In this document: positions 10,519-22,611 of the stretch, in pieces | Layout of the letters: the number at the start of each line of letters is the position of its first letter | Numbering within the stretch: position 1 is the stretch's first letter | Source: Ischnura elegans | Lineage: Eukaryota > Arthropoda > Insecta > Odonata > Coenagrionidae | Reading direction: 5' to 3' | Assembly (NCBI RefSeq): GCF_921293095.1 | Contig: NW_025791658.1 | Span: 8,928,001 to 8,992,000 of the forward strand | Length of the DNA: 64,000 nt | Translations under genes and position numbers: made by a program | Notes under the pieces: model-generated | The model's input: only the letters and a program-made list of their open reading frames with translations | Told to the model about the DNA's origin: nothing | The model's database searches: none

Positions 10519-12639
10519 GTGGTCCTAATATTTCACCTTCCTTTTTGGATAAAATTTTAATCGTGCACTAGATCATTTACATTCTCTTGCGTTGTACAAT
10601 GAGGTCCATCAGATGTACTCGGTCCAAAATTCTTCGAGTTTCCGAATCCTTATTATCACGTTCTTGATTACTTTCTGAATCTTCGCTTATATTAACTTAT
10701 TCCATTGATTCCGGCAGTTGTACATTTTCGGAGTGAGGGAACGGTAGTATCGCTGATTCAAATTTGTCTGGATATTTTACTGCGTTTTGACTTCGGTGTA
10801 ATTCCTTTCATTTTTTTTCAACAAAAATAGCAGTATGAAAAATGATCTGCCAATTCCTGGAGACGAAAAATTCCTTATGACGTTTTCCCTTAGTGTAACA
10901 AGTAAAAAGCTCTACAATGGGGCCACACAACACATAGGGAGCCCATCCTTAAACTTGGCCACCCAACAGGCAGTCAACATGAAGCGTATATCACTCTGAA
11001 AAAGGGAGTAATTTTCCGCCTCTGAGACTTTAAAGTAATTTCACCGTTTAAATAACAAAAGTCATCAGGATTTTTAAGCACTATCTAAGCCTGATAAAAG
11101 CTAAGCCACTTCTATGCGATTATATTCTAATACTGTAATTTCCTGTGAGAAACAACATTCTCAAACTATCTTCAGAGAAAACAAACGTCTTCACGCGCCA
11201 ACAGCTGGTCACTTGCTGATGTGAAGAGGCAGCTGAGTCAGCATTGCTTAGAAGAAACCGATAAGATAAAGCAATTTTAAACATATTTTGACAGGATAGG
11301 AAGGCATAACGTCGTAGGACAACATATTTTGGCAGGAAAGTTTTATTTTCACTAGCTCATGTTATCACGATATATAAATGAATAAAGGTACCACTTTCGT
11401 AAAAGCAAAAGCATACATTAAGCTGTCCTAAAGAAACTTGATGTGATATAAAGAATCCAATCATAGATTCGGAATCAGCGTGAAAAATACGTCTTAGATC
11501 ACGCAACAACGTCTCTAGAAAAATATCTATGTTGACCAGTGAAACCTAAACAATTATCACTTTAAAAGGTTTTAGTGCGTCAATTGTGGCTGAAAATTTC
11601 CTCAATGATTGCTACAAATTTGGTTGACGACACAAACTTTTTTGGGGTAGATTCCTTAACTCGTAAAACAAAATTAACATTTTATTTATTCCTGGCTAGT
11701 GGCAAAAAAAAACTTTTATTTTCTGCAATTTGATACCTCACTTTCCTTCCAATTTTTTGAAAACCAATTTCGTAACATTAAATCAATGCTTGACATATTG
11801 ATGTCAAATTATTTTTGACAGTATTTAAGGGTCAAATAAAATATCTTAGTTAATGCGGAAAAAAATGAAGAACGAAAAATATACTCCATTGAATTCACAC
11901 TTCACATGGGACAATATCTCTCCTTTTATTAAATTTGAAATCTCAGCAGCATTTCGATTTATTATCCGCAAGCAAAAACATTTCAGGTTGTACACCTAGG
12001 TCCTAATCGGTCACTTCTCAGGTGGATGTCTTCTACGATTTTTCAATGCCTCTGTTGCGCTTCTCAGAGTAGTACACGATGCTTCAATTTTTATTCATCC
12101 TTCGCTACGATTCCGCTACGAATAAGCCTGCCTCACACAAGCTGACTTCTTTTCCCCCTTTCGCCTGCTGACAAAGGCATCTTAAATCAAGATAGGAACA
12201 TATCATTCTCGATCGAAAGAAAAACGCGTTCTGGCAATGTGCTCGTCAGTCATTCCGGAAATACTTCTTCAAAATCAACTGCATTCAAATAAGTGGCCCT
12301 TCGAATCATCTCTTTACTGTCTTGTATACCTTAAGAGAAACCTTGCTATAGCCCGTAGTGATTTTTGCCATTTCGTTGAGATAGGCGAAGGAAAATTCAG
12401 AGTAGCGTTCCCAATGTGCGCACAAAATGCCGTTTAATGCGCCTCCATGCTACGGAGTTCATCGCGAGTCATGCTCTGGCTTGGGGAGACTCGGTGATCG
12501 GTGCGTATTTGGACGGCGGAGAAAGGAAATGGTTTGCCTTGTTTGAATTTCCCTCACTGAGTTATGTAGATGCAGATCCGCAAGTACAATATTAAATAAA
12601 ACTATCTAATAAAAAAATAAAACTATTTAATTAAAATCA
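10519..12639. other. Unassigned DNA, no gene seen
   Basis: About 2.1 kb without a recognisable gene. An acidic Ser/Asp-rich reading (SEDSESNQERDNKDSETRR) on the minus strand near 10640-10700 is reminiscent of transposase N-termini but stands alone. I could not find the RT palm of the Penelope-like element that begins at about 12640, so that element is 5'-truncated. Confidence 0.45.
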
Positions 12640-13740
12640 ACCATTTCTACTTCGCAGATTACCTTCCTTGATGTCAATATCTCTCTTGTCAATAACAAAT
12701 TTCTCACCTCTGTCCATGTAAAACCCACGAATAAGCGGCAGTACCTTCATTTTAGCAGTTGTCATCCTTCCCACACTAAACGCTCCCTTCCCTATTCCCT
12801 TTCCATTCGAGGCCACCGTATCTGTAATAATCCTGATGCCCTGAATAATTTTCTTCACAACCTTCACCGTTCCCTCCTCCAGAGAGGCTACCCAGAGTCC
12901 CTCCTGTATAAAAAAATTCTCAAACCCCCCCCCCCCCCAAGCAAACTGCCCCCCTGAACCATGCAATAGAAACAAACCACGTGACCTTACCCTCTGCACC
13001 ACTTACTTTCCTGGAATACAATCCCTGCAATCTATCCTCAAAGACCTCTTCCCTATTCTGAAAAATAATAAGTCGACAGCCAATCTTTTTCCCAAACCCC
13101 CTACTGTCACATTCAGACGACCTGCAAACCTTTCAAATTTATTCCGCTCAACTAACCCCTTACAGAAGTCACCCACTACTTCGCCCTGTGGTCGTCCTAG
13201 ATGCAACACCTCCCCAATTTTTGCCCCTCCTTCTATCCCTAGTCATCTTGTCTCCTGTCTACCACCACCCCTTGCGGCCTCCTGTACTTCCAAGAATGCA
13301 GTTTACCTCATTCAATGCCAATACTGTCCCTCCTTTTATATAGGCAAATCCTCAACCCCCCTTAACCTAAAAATCAATAACCACAGAGCATCATGCACTT
13401 CCTCTCACTTTGCGTCCCTCCCGGTAGCGAAACATGCGGCCACTCATCGGCGTCAATTCAATGATTGCTACAATGTACCTATCAGTTTTGGCCTCCCTTC
13501 CCCCCACAGACCACCCACTCAAACTTAATTCCATTGAATTGACGTACATATGGCTATTCAAAGCATTTCTTCCTCCTGGCTTAAATATCAATCGATAATC
13601 CCTTAATTACCTCAACACACTCTTTCCCCCCTCTTTGGACCCTACCTCCCCACTATTTCCCCTTCCCTCAGCTATCCTTTACCTACAGTCTCTTACCTAA
13701 CTCTGAGGAAGGTGGTAATACACCACCGAAAATTTAGTAC
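12640..13740 (+). pseudogene. Penelope-like element, RT C-terminus and GIY-YIG endonuclease
   Basis: The plus strand first encodes about 90 unbroken codons from 12661: TFLDVNISL, TSVHVKPTNKRQYLHF, SSCHPSHTKRSLPYSLSIRG and RICNNPD, the usual post-palm blocks of Penelope-like RTs. At the C14 tract (12925-12938) the frame shifts. A second open stretch then reads YFPGIQSLQSILKDLFPIL, TVTFRRPANLSNLF, then VYLIQCQYCPSFYIGKS with the paired Cys and the YIG motif, and ends with PVAKHAATHRRQFNDCYN. This is the GIY-YIG nuclease that Penelope elements use to nick DNA. A few stops and the frameshift make it inactive. The RT palm is missing. Minus-strand frames across it are shadows. Confidence 0.85.
13701..13735 (+). 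ncRNA. Hammerhead-ribozyme-like core in Penelope-type 3' region
   Basis: CTGAGGA (13703-13709) matches the invariant CUGANGA. It is followed by a 6-bp stem GGTGGT/ACCACC (13711-13716 with 13722-13727, loop AATAC) and then GAAA (13728-13731). Penelope-like elements are known to carry hammerhead motifs in their terminal repeats, and this one lies just past the GIY-YIG region. I could not draw convincing stems I and III, so activity is doubtful. Confidence 0.5.
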
Positions 13741-13884
13741 TAACTGTGAATGTTTTTTATCCTTTTTTTTAGTGTGTTCTGTGATTCTTCCCAACCTAGG
13801 GTTTTTTACGATATTAAATAAAATAGTGTACAATTAAAACTCTCACTCTGCCAAACATATTTGCGGTCTCCGCCAGAATTTCGG

Positions 13885-14264
13885 ATACGCTCATACACGT
13901 GGTCAAGCTAAAAAGTGGAGTGGGGGAAGAGAAAGGATTATTTTACTTTTCCCCTCCCATCACAAAATTTCGGCGTTGGAAATCTCTGGAGGCCATCGGC
14001 GTTAATTTTATCACTTTTCCTAAAATACTTATTTTTCATCGTAGAATCTCGATCAAAAGACGAATTTAATCGCTCAACCGCGAGGAATATGTTTAGCGCC
14101 TTTATTTACCGCTAAGTATTGGAATTAAAAAAGCAAAAAATTTACTACAACAGGTGATATCTGTAGGGGTGAGCTCGTGTTGTTATGGCAGTCTCCCGAG
14201 GTCCCGGATAACCTCTGGGTGACAGAGGAAAGGGTTCGAAAAAGGGTCGCGCTCGACCATTGTT
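13885..14264 (+). repeat. Dispersed repeat, copy 2 (inverted relative to 1768-2140)
   Basis: About 380 bp matching the reverse complement of 1768-2140, from CTCATACACGTGGTCAAGC to GGGTCGCGCTCGACCATTG. The two copies sit next to LINE remains in different relative orientations, so the repeat is probably an independent element rather than part of the LINE. Confidence 0.75.
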
Positions 14265-14339
14265 TGGGTCCAGTATACCTGGCTGGATCTTGGTCCTCCC
14301 AAACTACTACGAATCCTATGATTTTTCAAATTTAATTCA

Positions 14340-16060
14340 AACTGCCATGCATCGTATCATGCTTGGATAGCAGCTAGGTCATTCGTTAGTTCATCTTTGT
14401 CTTTGCTGGAACGGATTTCTCTGTAAACTACAGCCTCCTCTGCAAATAATCGTAGCTTACTGTGGACTATTTCACCAGTGTCTTTTACATAAAGAAAGAA
14501 TAGGAGTGGGCCTATGGCACTTCCCTGAGGGACGCCAGAAGTGACTCCAACCTCGTTGGAGACTTCACCGTCCAATACTACTTACTCTCAAAAGTTCTCT
14601 TATCCAGGAAATGACATCTTCATCTAGGCTGCAAGGCTTCAGTTTCATTATCATTTTTCCGTGGGGTTCATTGTCAATACCTTTTTTTGAAATCAAGATA
14701 GATCGCGTCTAATTGAAAGTTGTCCTCTTCGGAGACTAAAGTATCGTGGGACAAAAGCACTCACTGGGTTTCGCATGGTCTACTTTTCCTGAATCCATGT
14801 TGAGCTCTCATTAACACTTTTGAGCATCTAGGTGTTTCATTGGTGAGCTGTCTACGATATGTCGAAGGACTTGGCATGAGATGGACGTTAAAGATATCGG
14901 TCCGTATTTCGAAGGCTCTTCCTTGCCTCCACTTTTAAATCTTGGCGTTACATCAGAAATTTTCCAGTCATTAAGTGCTTTGTGTTGCTCGATGGATTTA
15001 CTGAACATTAACTGCAAATATGGAACGATTTCTGAGGAGAGTTCTTTGTACACGCGAGAAGGGATTTCGTCGGGTTCAGGTGATTTATTTAGACTGAGCG
15101 ATTTCAATATATTTTCTATTCCGTGCGTACTAATGTCAATAGGTGGCATCTTTCCTATGCAGAGATTGACCACTGTCTTGGATGAGTTATCAGAAGTTTC
15201 GGTGACCACGCTCTTGAAGTAGGAATATAACGAATTTGCTTTATCGGAACTTGTCAACTTATCTCCATTATCGTTTCTCAACGAACATGCGGTAGATCTT
15301 TTACCTTGAACTTCCTTAAAATGAGACCATAACCCTTTTGGGATATCCCTTAACTGATCTACTTGTGTTTTCCTTTGATAAATGCTGAATGCATTCCTGA
15401 ACGTTTCCTTCGTGGCGGAATTAAAAAAAAACTATTTTTTAATTAAACCACGCGTTCATTAGCGTGGTGGCAGGTCATTTTAGTATGTCACGCTCTTTTC
15501 GGCTCAATGATTTTCTCATTTCCGCGTCATACCATCGCGGTCGCTATCTACTTTTTTTTTGTTTCACTAGGGATGTAGCTATTCACTTCCGAGGATACGA
15601 GCGAAAGAAGAGCTTTCCAAGTACCACCTACATTTAACTTTGATAATGATTCTTGAAACGCAGGTGAAGCATTTTTTAGATGAATCCTAAACCCATCAAA
15701 ATCAGCTCTTTTAAAAATTAAAAGTTTAGGCCCTTTAAAAATTTCAGCGGTATTCAAAGAAGATTTTGCAGTTACTAACCTATGGTCACTAATTCATTCG
15801 ACGGTACTCACGTTTATTACCTGATAAGGTATATTTGTCGATATTATTCCAAGAATACTTTCTCCTCTATTTGGTGCGGATGCTATTTGAAACAATGAAT
15901 CTGATGTAAAAGTGTGTACAAACGCCTCGGAAATCACTTTATCTCTCCCACCAGGAATGAATCTATACGTCTCCCAATCTATAGAAGGTACAGTGGGATT
16001 AATTATTACAAAGAATTAAGCGATTCCACTTTCACCGCAGTTTGGAAACTAGTTTCAGCA
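14340..16060 (-). pseudogene. CR1/Jockey-type LINE, endonuclease end to RT, decayed
   Basis: This is the longest copy of the LINE family in the window. Reading the minus strand from 16060: the endonuclease C-terminus (SLFQIASAPNRGESILGIIS, then SDHRLVTAKSS near 15780), a linker with LLIFKRADFDGF (15690-15730), and SIYQRKTQVDQLRDIPKGLW (15330-15390). RT blocks follow: PIDISTHGIENILKSLSLNK, PEPDEIPSRVYKEL, KISDVTPRFKSGGKEEPSKY and GPISLTSIS (15150-14880), then GVPQGSAIGPLLFFLYVKD (14480-14540) and LRLFAEEAVVY. The catalytic FADD has become FAEE, and frameshifts occur near 14600-14800 and 15420, so it is dead. The C-terminal part after the palm is missing. Confidence 0.82.
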
Positions 16061-16323
16061 CTTTCTATGGTATCTGTGGGAGGGAAATTTGTCGGAGGAA
16101 AATATTTCAGTCAGGTATTGTTCTCCATCAAGTCCTTTTTCGTATTACATAAATGTTCTATCGTTTTCAATAATATGTAGACACGATACACCCTTAATTG
16201 ATGGACTCGGGTCGGTGAAAACATTTGAAGGTTGGCAAATGAATCAACCTGCATCCTCTTCCTTCGCGGCACCAAGAGCCGACGAGGACCAACGCGGACG
16301 CGAACGAGCTACCGGACCTTGAG

Positions 16324-16530
16324 TCATACTCCAGGAGCGTTTTTCAGATGACCCATGAACCCATCAAAATCAGCTCTTCTAAAAATTAAAATTCTACGTA
16401 CTAATCGCTCGAAGACATAAATATGTCCCGAGGCCGTAGTTATGGTCGATTTTGACTCATTGCCCGGCAATACGATTAGAGGAATAACCCTGCTGGAGTG
16501 TAACTCCAGGAGCAAATACCCCATCGAAAT
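16324..16530 (-). pseudogene. Second LINE scrap (linker region)
   Basis: The minus strand encodes RRILIFRRADFDGFMGHLKN, clearly the same block as LLIFKRADFDGFRIHLKN at 15690-15730. It is therefore a small fragment of a related LINE, upstream of and separate from the larger copy. Nothing else of the element was recognised here. Confidence 0.6.
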
Positions 16531-17054
16531 TAATATCAGCAGGTGGAATGCACTAAGGTGATTTACGTCCCCGCAGGCGTCGGGCCGTTGGAGTGTTTAC
16601 TTTCGGGCTCCGGGACGAGGTGTTTTTTCCCATCTTTAGAGTTATATTTGAACTCACCGTATACCTTTTCCTAGTGCGTGCCTTCATGGGTGAGTAGGTT
16701 TATACTGTGCGCGGAAGTGGCGGTAGATTCATGGGAGGGATCTAGTCTACAATAATCATACTTCTTCTCATTTTTTAAAAGCCGCACTCTTACCATCAAC
16801 ACAATCTATGCGGGTTATTTGGGGAGAAAAATTCTATACTAAATATTAGTAATGAGTAAGGTTATCCTCATAGGTAATCCGCATTGGGCAATTCTTCACA
16901 TCACGTGAAGTAAATTTAAGAGTAGTAATACCGGAAACTAAGGAAAAATCCATAACAATTAACCCAGGGAAATTATATGAAATTTTATAAGCACTTCCAG
17001 AGTAATTTACCCATCTTAACCACATTAGCGTAGATAAGGACCATCCGAAATTCA

Positions 17055-18985
17055 ACCTTCAAAATATGACATTAACTTTGTCGCAATTCATACTATTGCG
17101 TTATAAACAAGAGCGCTAAAATCGAGTACAAATTTCGAGACGCGGTTATGGTCATAGTGACAGAGAATCGACTTACGAAGGATATATGAGACAGCGAAGT
17201 TTTTCCTCCACTATTTAAAATCTACTATTGCGATGGGGAAGGTGGCGGAGTTTTTCTAGCAGTCAAATCACATTTATACATCGCCTCCCATGTATTAACA
17301 GACATTGAAATAGAAAGGGTATGGTGTACAATCAGACAGCGATTTGATATTATTTCCCTATTAGAAAATAAAAAATCTGCATTTTATTTGAGACCCAGTA
17401 GAAGTGTTATAACTATTCTGCGAGATTTCTATCTCCCACGCATAAATTTGGATTCTTGCTCTCTATAAAACCGTATTCTAGGAATAGAGAAATCTGCGAG
17501 ATCTTAGTAAACGGAAATCACTCAATTGCACAAGTAGTTGACATGTTCACGAGGGGAAATAAACTATTAGAGATTTAAGCAGAGAGCCGTACTAAAGCCC
17601 GTATGACACTTCCCAATTTATTGGCCAATCCATTGGATTTTGGATTGTGAACCCACTGACACACACCAATTTGTAGCCCAATCTCCGTTTCACAATATTG
17701 GGCACAATTTCTTGGCCAATCTAGATTTTAGAACGGGTTCTATTTTCTCGAGGCCAATCTCCAATCAGAACTCAGTCTTGTCGACTCCTATTGCTCGTCT
17801 ATCTAGAAGCTCGTTGCAAAACATTTCACCTCGGAATTTTAATATCATATATAAAAACTTTAGAAGCATAGCAATCCATGGAATAGCTCAAATAATTAAT
17901 ATGTACTTTGAGAGAACATAAATTCACAAACATCAACTGTCTAAAGTGGGTAATTCGGAAATAACATTTTGGATATTTAATGAATAAAAACGTCGTGATT
18001 CTCCTTGATTGCGTCTATATTTTGTTTAAATTACAATTATTAAACTATTTTTCATGATTTGAGTGCTAACGTTTCGGGTGAAAGTCCCAATTGATGACAC
18101 AATCTCTGTTTATTCGATGAACATATTCCAGCCAAAACGAGCCGCTACGTTATCTTGGCTCACCTATGAGATCACAATATTTCCTATCTCTCATCATTCA
18201 AGGAACTCACCCGAATGAAATTTCGAGCAATTCGAGAATATCTTTGCAGCCCCTCGAAATAGTTATTAAATTTACAATTATTATGCCACCTCCCATTCTG
18301 TAGCTCATTGGCAATCAATCTGCGTCTTGAGATGCTCTTTTGTCATTTTGTGTTATGTGGCGTTCTCTAGTGGGGTATTAGAACACTATAACGGCCAATA
18401 TTGGTGTAAATATTGGTACGTGTCATACGATGCCTAAAGCCCAATATTTTAACCAATATTGCGCGCCGATATATTGGCCAATAAATTGGCAAGTGTCATA
18501 CGGGCTTAAGGTGATAAATCAAATCGATATCGTGGACGGTATATGTGATCACAAAGTAATATTTGCAGCCTTAAAAATTGGAATAGAGTCATCTGCAAAA
18601 TCAAAACGGATAATTATTTCTTGGTATATTTGGGGGTTAAACAGAGAGGCACAATGGAAAAGAATACACCACTAAGGCACTAGAGAAGTAACCATGAGTT
18701 ACATAAAAATATTTATGGTAGTGAATTGAAGAAGTTAGCATTCGTCAAGCGCATTGTGAAAATATTTTCGGGCGAGAAAGTAAAAGGGAGGTGATATTTC
18801 GCACTCATCCGATCACACCTAGCATATGGGACATTGTGCAGAAGGACTTAATCTTTGAACTTAAAAAAAAACGGAACCCGTGCGATTACTGAAAAACTGC
18901 TACATCCTGAACTATGTGCTCGATTTTAGCGCTCTTATTTTTAACGCAATTGCAATTAACTATGACCAAGTTAATGACATATTTT
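17055..18985. repeat. Inverted repeat pair (about 80-bp arms) around a TIR element
   Basis: The left arm 17055-17135 and right arm 18905-18985 are reverse complements with few mismatches, sharing ATGTCATTAACTT-type sequence at the outer side and AAGAGCGCTAAAATCGAG at the inner side. They enclose about 1.77 kb including the 911-bp TIR element. They could be subterminal repeats of a larger, older transposon into which the smaller one inserted. Confidence 0.6.
17596..18506. mobile_element. Non-autonomous DNA transposon, 911 bp, TAA duplication
   Basis: The left end AGCCCGTATGACACTT and the right end AAGTGTCATACGGGCT are exact complements, and the match continues through CCAATTTATTGGCCAAT for about 35 bp with one mismatch. 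TAA lies immediately outside both ends (17593-17595 and 18507-18509). A 3-bp TWA duplication is typical of PIF/Harbinger-type transposons, which is the tentative assignment. The interior has no transposase motif. A partial internal copy of the end sequence lies near 18418-18435. Confidence 0.78.
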
Positions 18986-18989
18986 GTAG

Positions 18990-21084
18990 ATTGACTTTCC
19001 ATTGGATCTTTTACACGCTTTTGTGTATTTTTTTACTTTAGAAGTGCTTTTTACATTTGGTTTAATTTTTTCCCTGAGGACTACGCATTTTGGAATGTTC
19101 ATTATTTATTTTCCGGCATCACCGCATTTTAGTTTACTTTGATGTGAGCATTTTCGCAAAATAATTTTAACTCGTAGGCTACGTTTGGTTTAATAACTTT
19201 TAGTCGTTTAAAAAAATTCAGTATCAACTTTTTCTTGAGTCGTCTGCATAGATTATGCTGATGTAAATAATATTATATTATTATGCTGATGAAAGCATAT
19301 GCCCCTTTGAACGAGGAAATTCAATACTTTCAGGTGCTATAGTATAAATAATACTTTTTATGTTATTTTTAAAAGGTTTCACTTGATATTCTGATGCCCC
19401 ATTTGTGGCAGTGTGATAAGGAGGAGAGAAAAAAGTTCTGGGCGGGCTGAGGTGATCGGCTGCCCTAGGGCACTCGATCCTAGCTAGGCTGGGGCTCATG
19501 ATATAGGGTCCGTATCACGGGAGAATGCGGGGGTCCAACCCCGGAAAATTTTTAGAAATTGCATACCGGGAAATGCATTTTGTCGCTTTTCTGGCTCTTA
19601 AAAACTAGATAATAGTTAATAAAAATAAATATTTCGTGAGAGAAAATACTATGAAAAGTGAACATTTCAAAGCTTATGCAATTTAATAATGTGTTATGGT
19701 TCTATTATCTATTTAGTGAATCCATTCCATGAAACTGCACTGGAATATAAAAATACCTCCGTAATAACCTTTTCGAATAACCCCTTAAAAAAGGCAGGAT
19801 GTCTGTTTGTCTATCCACTATACATTTCCATACCACTCCACGGATTGCAACCAAAGTTTGTACGTTGGTGCATCTCATGCTCCCAAAGTGCGTAGTGCCA
19901 CCTCGGGTTGTGCCCGACGCGTCCTTTATATCCTTTTCTCATTACCCTTTGTTATGTCACGGTATAGAACTTCTGCGGTTGGACATCCTGCCGGATAGAC
20001 ACACCTCTTGACATTCTCAATGACATATATAGCTCAGATAATTCAACACTTTACTATTACTCCTCTCCATGCAAAACTTTTTGCTTAGGTGTGCATTAAC
20101 ACGATGTTTTTGGTCTAAAACACGTTGGGGTACACATAAAGATCAATGTTGTCGAGCAGGGTAAAAGCTGTACATAGTCAGTGGCATAGCCTTGAATTTC
20201 GTTCAAAAGGGCCCCAAATCCAAGGGGAAAATTTTTAAAATACAGGGTTCTAATAAGAGGGTTTTAATTAACTAATTTAGACATTTTTCATAATCGATAA
20301 AACTTCATTTGTCAAAGAAATCTATTGTAAATTCATGATTTTTCAATATTTTGTTCTCTTTTATGAAGGAAAATAATAGTGTTTTTATATTTCGAGTGGG
20401 GGGTATGGACCCCCTGCACGCTACTGGCTGTAGTATACGGAAATTGTTCTTTCCATTGGTTGCTGTTACATATGAATACCATCACTTTGTACATCGCTTC
20501 TTCCTTCCTAGTCACCATGAATTCCGAGTTCAAAGTTTCCCACTTCTCTGGTAACTATCCTTCACGAGCAACTCCAAGTGGCCTGCTAGCCATATTGGAA
20601 ATACATCTTGAATTCAATATTGTAAGATAAATTATCGGAGGATTATCCGGAAAACAATGCTATATGTTTATTTGTCATCTTTTACACAAAAAGGAGTGTC
20701 ATAAGGTCACCAAGTAGCAAATCTCTTCGTGTTAAATTGTCAATTTCTTAGAGAATAATTCTTGAGCAATGAACTTACTGCATGAGTTCCTTGGCAGGGA
20801 AGAATAAGAAATCATGGTCCTCAAATGAGTCTTTTTGTGATAATCCTGACAAACTCACTTCTAAGGAGATGGTGAAAAGTAAAGGCTTACTGACTCAATG
20901 ATAATTGGGTCTTTTTAAGATAGCTCTGATGAACTATGTACATAGTTGCTCAACGATCAATGGAATAAAATAGTATGCGTGCATACTAAATACATATTGT
21001 GACATGAGGAGGTGGGGGTTGGTTGGTTTATTGGAAAGAGGGGAGAAAGAGAAGGGAGGAAAAGAGGGGAAGGGAGAATAGGGT
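18990..21084. other. Unassigned DNA
   Basis: No gene recognised. A purine-rich run at 21005-21085 (repeated GGGGAGAAAG-like text) precedes the next repeat. GC-rich islands at 19440-19545 and 20390-20430 look like repeat remnants but could not be assigned. Confidence 0.4.
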
Positions 21085-21725
21085 GGTTTCCTATTATTTT
21101 TTTATTGCCTAGATCGAAAGGTTATCACTCCTGGAGTACGTGTTTCACCCTTTTAGATTTTTAAATTACTATATATATTTTTCGCGATTAAATGAAAAGT
21201 GAGAAATTTCAAGCGCGCGAAAAGGCGACGGCTAAGTATGAATGCTGGGAAAACCCCGTGTGACGTCATTATGGTTCCCGCTGTCGACGTGTGAGGTGAC
21301 CTTTTGTTGAGGATATGTGCGCTGCTGTGATGCAGGAAGCGGACTATCCTGCTAGCAGGTATCGCTCGGCTTAAATAAGGATTATTAATACCCTATCAAA
21401 CAAGGGAAACTTTCTGGCCACAGGAAGTTTAAATAGTTGATTATTAAGATATGTTTCCCTGAGCTCTGTGCCTCATGCATGCATTGGTAATCTCAGACGA
21501 TGTAAAACTCCTATTTACTCGTATAGAAACTAGGTGACGTCACATCGAGTGGCATTGCATGGGCACCAATCTGACATTTTTCAAATGAGGTTAAAATTGA
21601 CCATTGCCATTCGTCTAAACTGGAATTTCTAAAACAAAATAATTTCTATATTATGAATGCACTAATCATGGGTAACTAATTGGAATCCATGCCTTGTGTT
21701 TTCTTTGATGAAGAAAACTACACTC
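21085..21725 (+). repeat. Dispersed repeat (inverted partner 49795-50462)
   Basis: About 640 bp from GTGGTTTCCTATTATTTTTTT to GATGAAGAAAACTACAC, matched on the opposite strand by 49795-50462. Shared landmarks include CACTCCTGGAGTACGT or its variant, TCGCGATTAAATGAAAAGTG, GTGTGACGTCATTATGG-type text, CATGCATGCATTGGTAAT and CCATTCGTCTAAAC. No RT, transposase or TIR was recognised. Divergence is moderate, with several indels. Confidence 0.75.
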
Positions 21726-22445
21726 TTAATATGTAGGGAGGCTCGTTGCGATGATTGGGGTACACATAAAATGAGAGCTTATAACATAGATTCTGAGTTC
21801 AACAGAATATTTAATGCAGAAAAAAAGGGAAATGTACACATAGAACACATGAAATTGTTCAACATTTTTCAACAACATGTTCTCTGCTTTGATCATCAAA
21901 CTGGCCAGTGGATATTACCAAAATGATTAAATCAACAAAACAAAGACCACTTAACAAAAAGAAAACAGGAAGTTTCCTTCCAATCAGTCTTTGGCCTGGT
22001 TTCTCACCAAGACATGAACACCCAAAAATTAGTTAACAAAAAGAAAACATTAACCTTAAGCATACTGATAGATAGAAAAGTACACCCTGTCCTAAAAAAC
22101 TTTAGTGCACGCAATCACTCAAGGAAGGGGGGAGGGGAAAAGATGATAGAATCATAAATGCAATTAAAAAAAACTCATGGGCAAAGGCTCTTCAACAAAG
22201 GTTCCGGCATCTTCTTTCTTAGTTTCTGGGGGGGGGGTGAATCTGGGTTTCTTTAACAACACTAGATCAGGGCTTTGAGTGAAGGTTCTTCTTTACTTGG
22301 GGATACGATTCCGGATTGTGGTTCGGCTTATCAAGTTTTCCTGTCCTGTTCACGGCTGAGGGATGACGACCTCAAATGGCTCCTTTTCGGGAATCGCTGA
22401 GCCTAAATTGTATGGATGAGGCAGATACTTTGTGGAGATCCATTA
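21726..22445. other. Unassigned DNA
   Basis: Nothing recognisable apart from low-complexity runs such as a G9 tract near 22229-22237 and A-rich stretches. Confidence 0.4.
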
Positions 22446-22611
22446 TGAGATATGAAGTGAAACACTTTGCACTTTCCACATAAAAGTGTATTAAACTACA
22501 GTCGACATGTTTCGCTGCACTGCAGAATTATCAAGACTCCCACAAAATATATCGACTGTAGTTTAATAAATTTTTATGTGGAAATTGCAAAGTGTTTCAC
22601 TTCATATCTCA
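22446..22611. repeat. Hairpin (60-bp inverted repeat, 46-nt loop)
   Basis: Arms 22446-22505 and 22552-22611 are near-perfect reverse complements (TGAGATATGAAGTGAAACAC at the outer side, AAACTACAGTCGA at the inner). The loop read on the minus strand contains CTTGATAATT, a stem CTGC/GCAG and then CGAAAC, a degenerate version of the motif discussed at 13703. It may be a foldback element or a head-to-head pair of Penelope-type terminal repeats. Confidence 0.7.

Noticed and set aside
10640-10700. Acidic Ser/Asp-rich minus-strand reading resembling a transposase N-terminus
   Set aside because: Too short, with no start, splice site or downstream transposase domain next to it.
12637-13209. Minus-strand frames of 121 and 68 codons
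   Set aside because: Antisense to the Penelope-like element whose plus-strand blocks are recognisable.
1919-14115. Matching 66-codon frames in the two copies of a dispersed repeat (1919-2119 minus, 13915-14115 plus)
   Set aside because: Both begin with GTG rather than ATG, have no recognisable domain, and similarity is explained by the DNA repeat. Worth a codon-substitution test only if many copies keep the frame.
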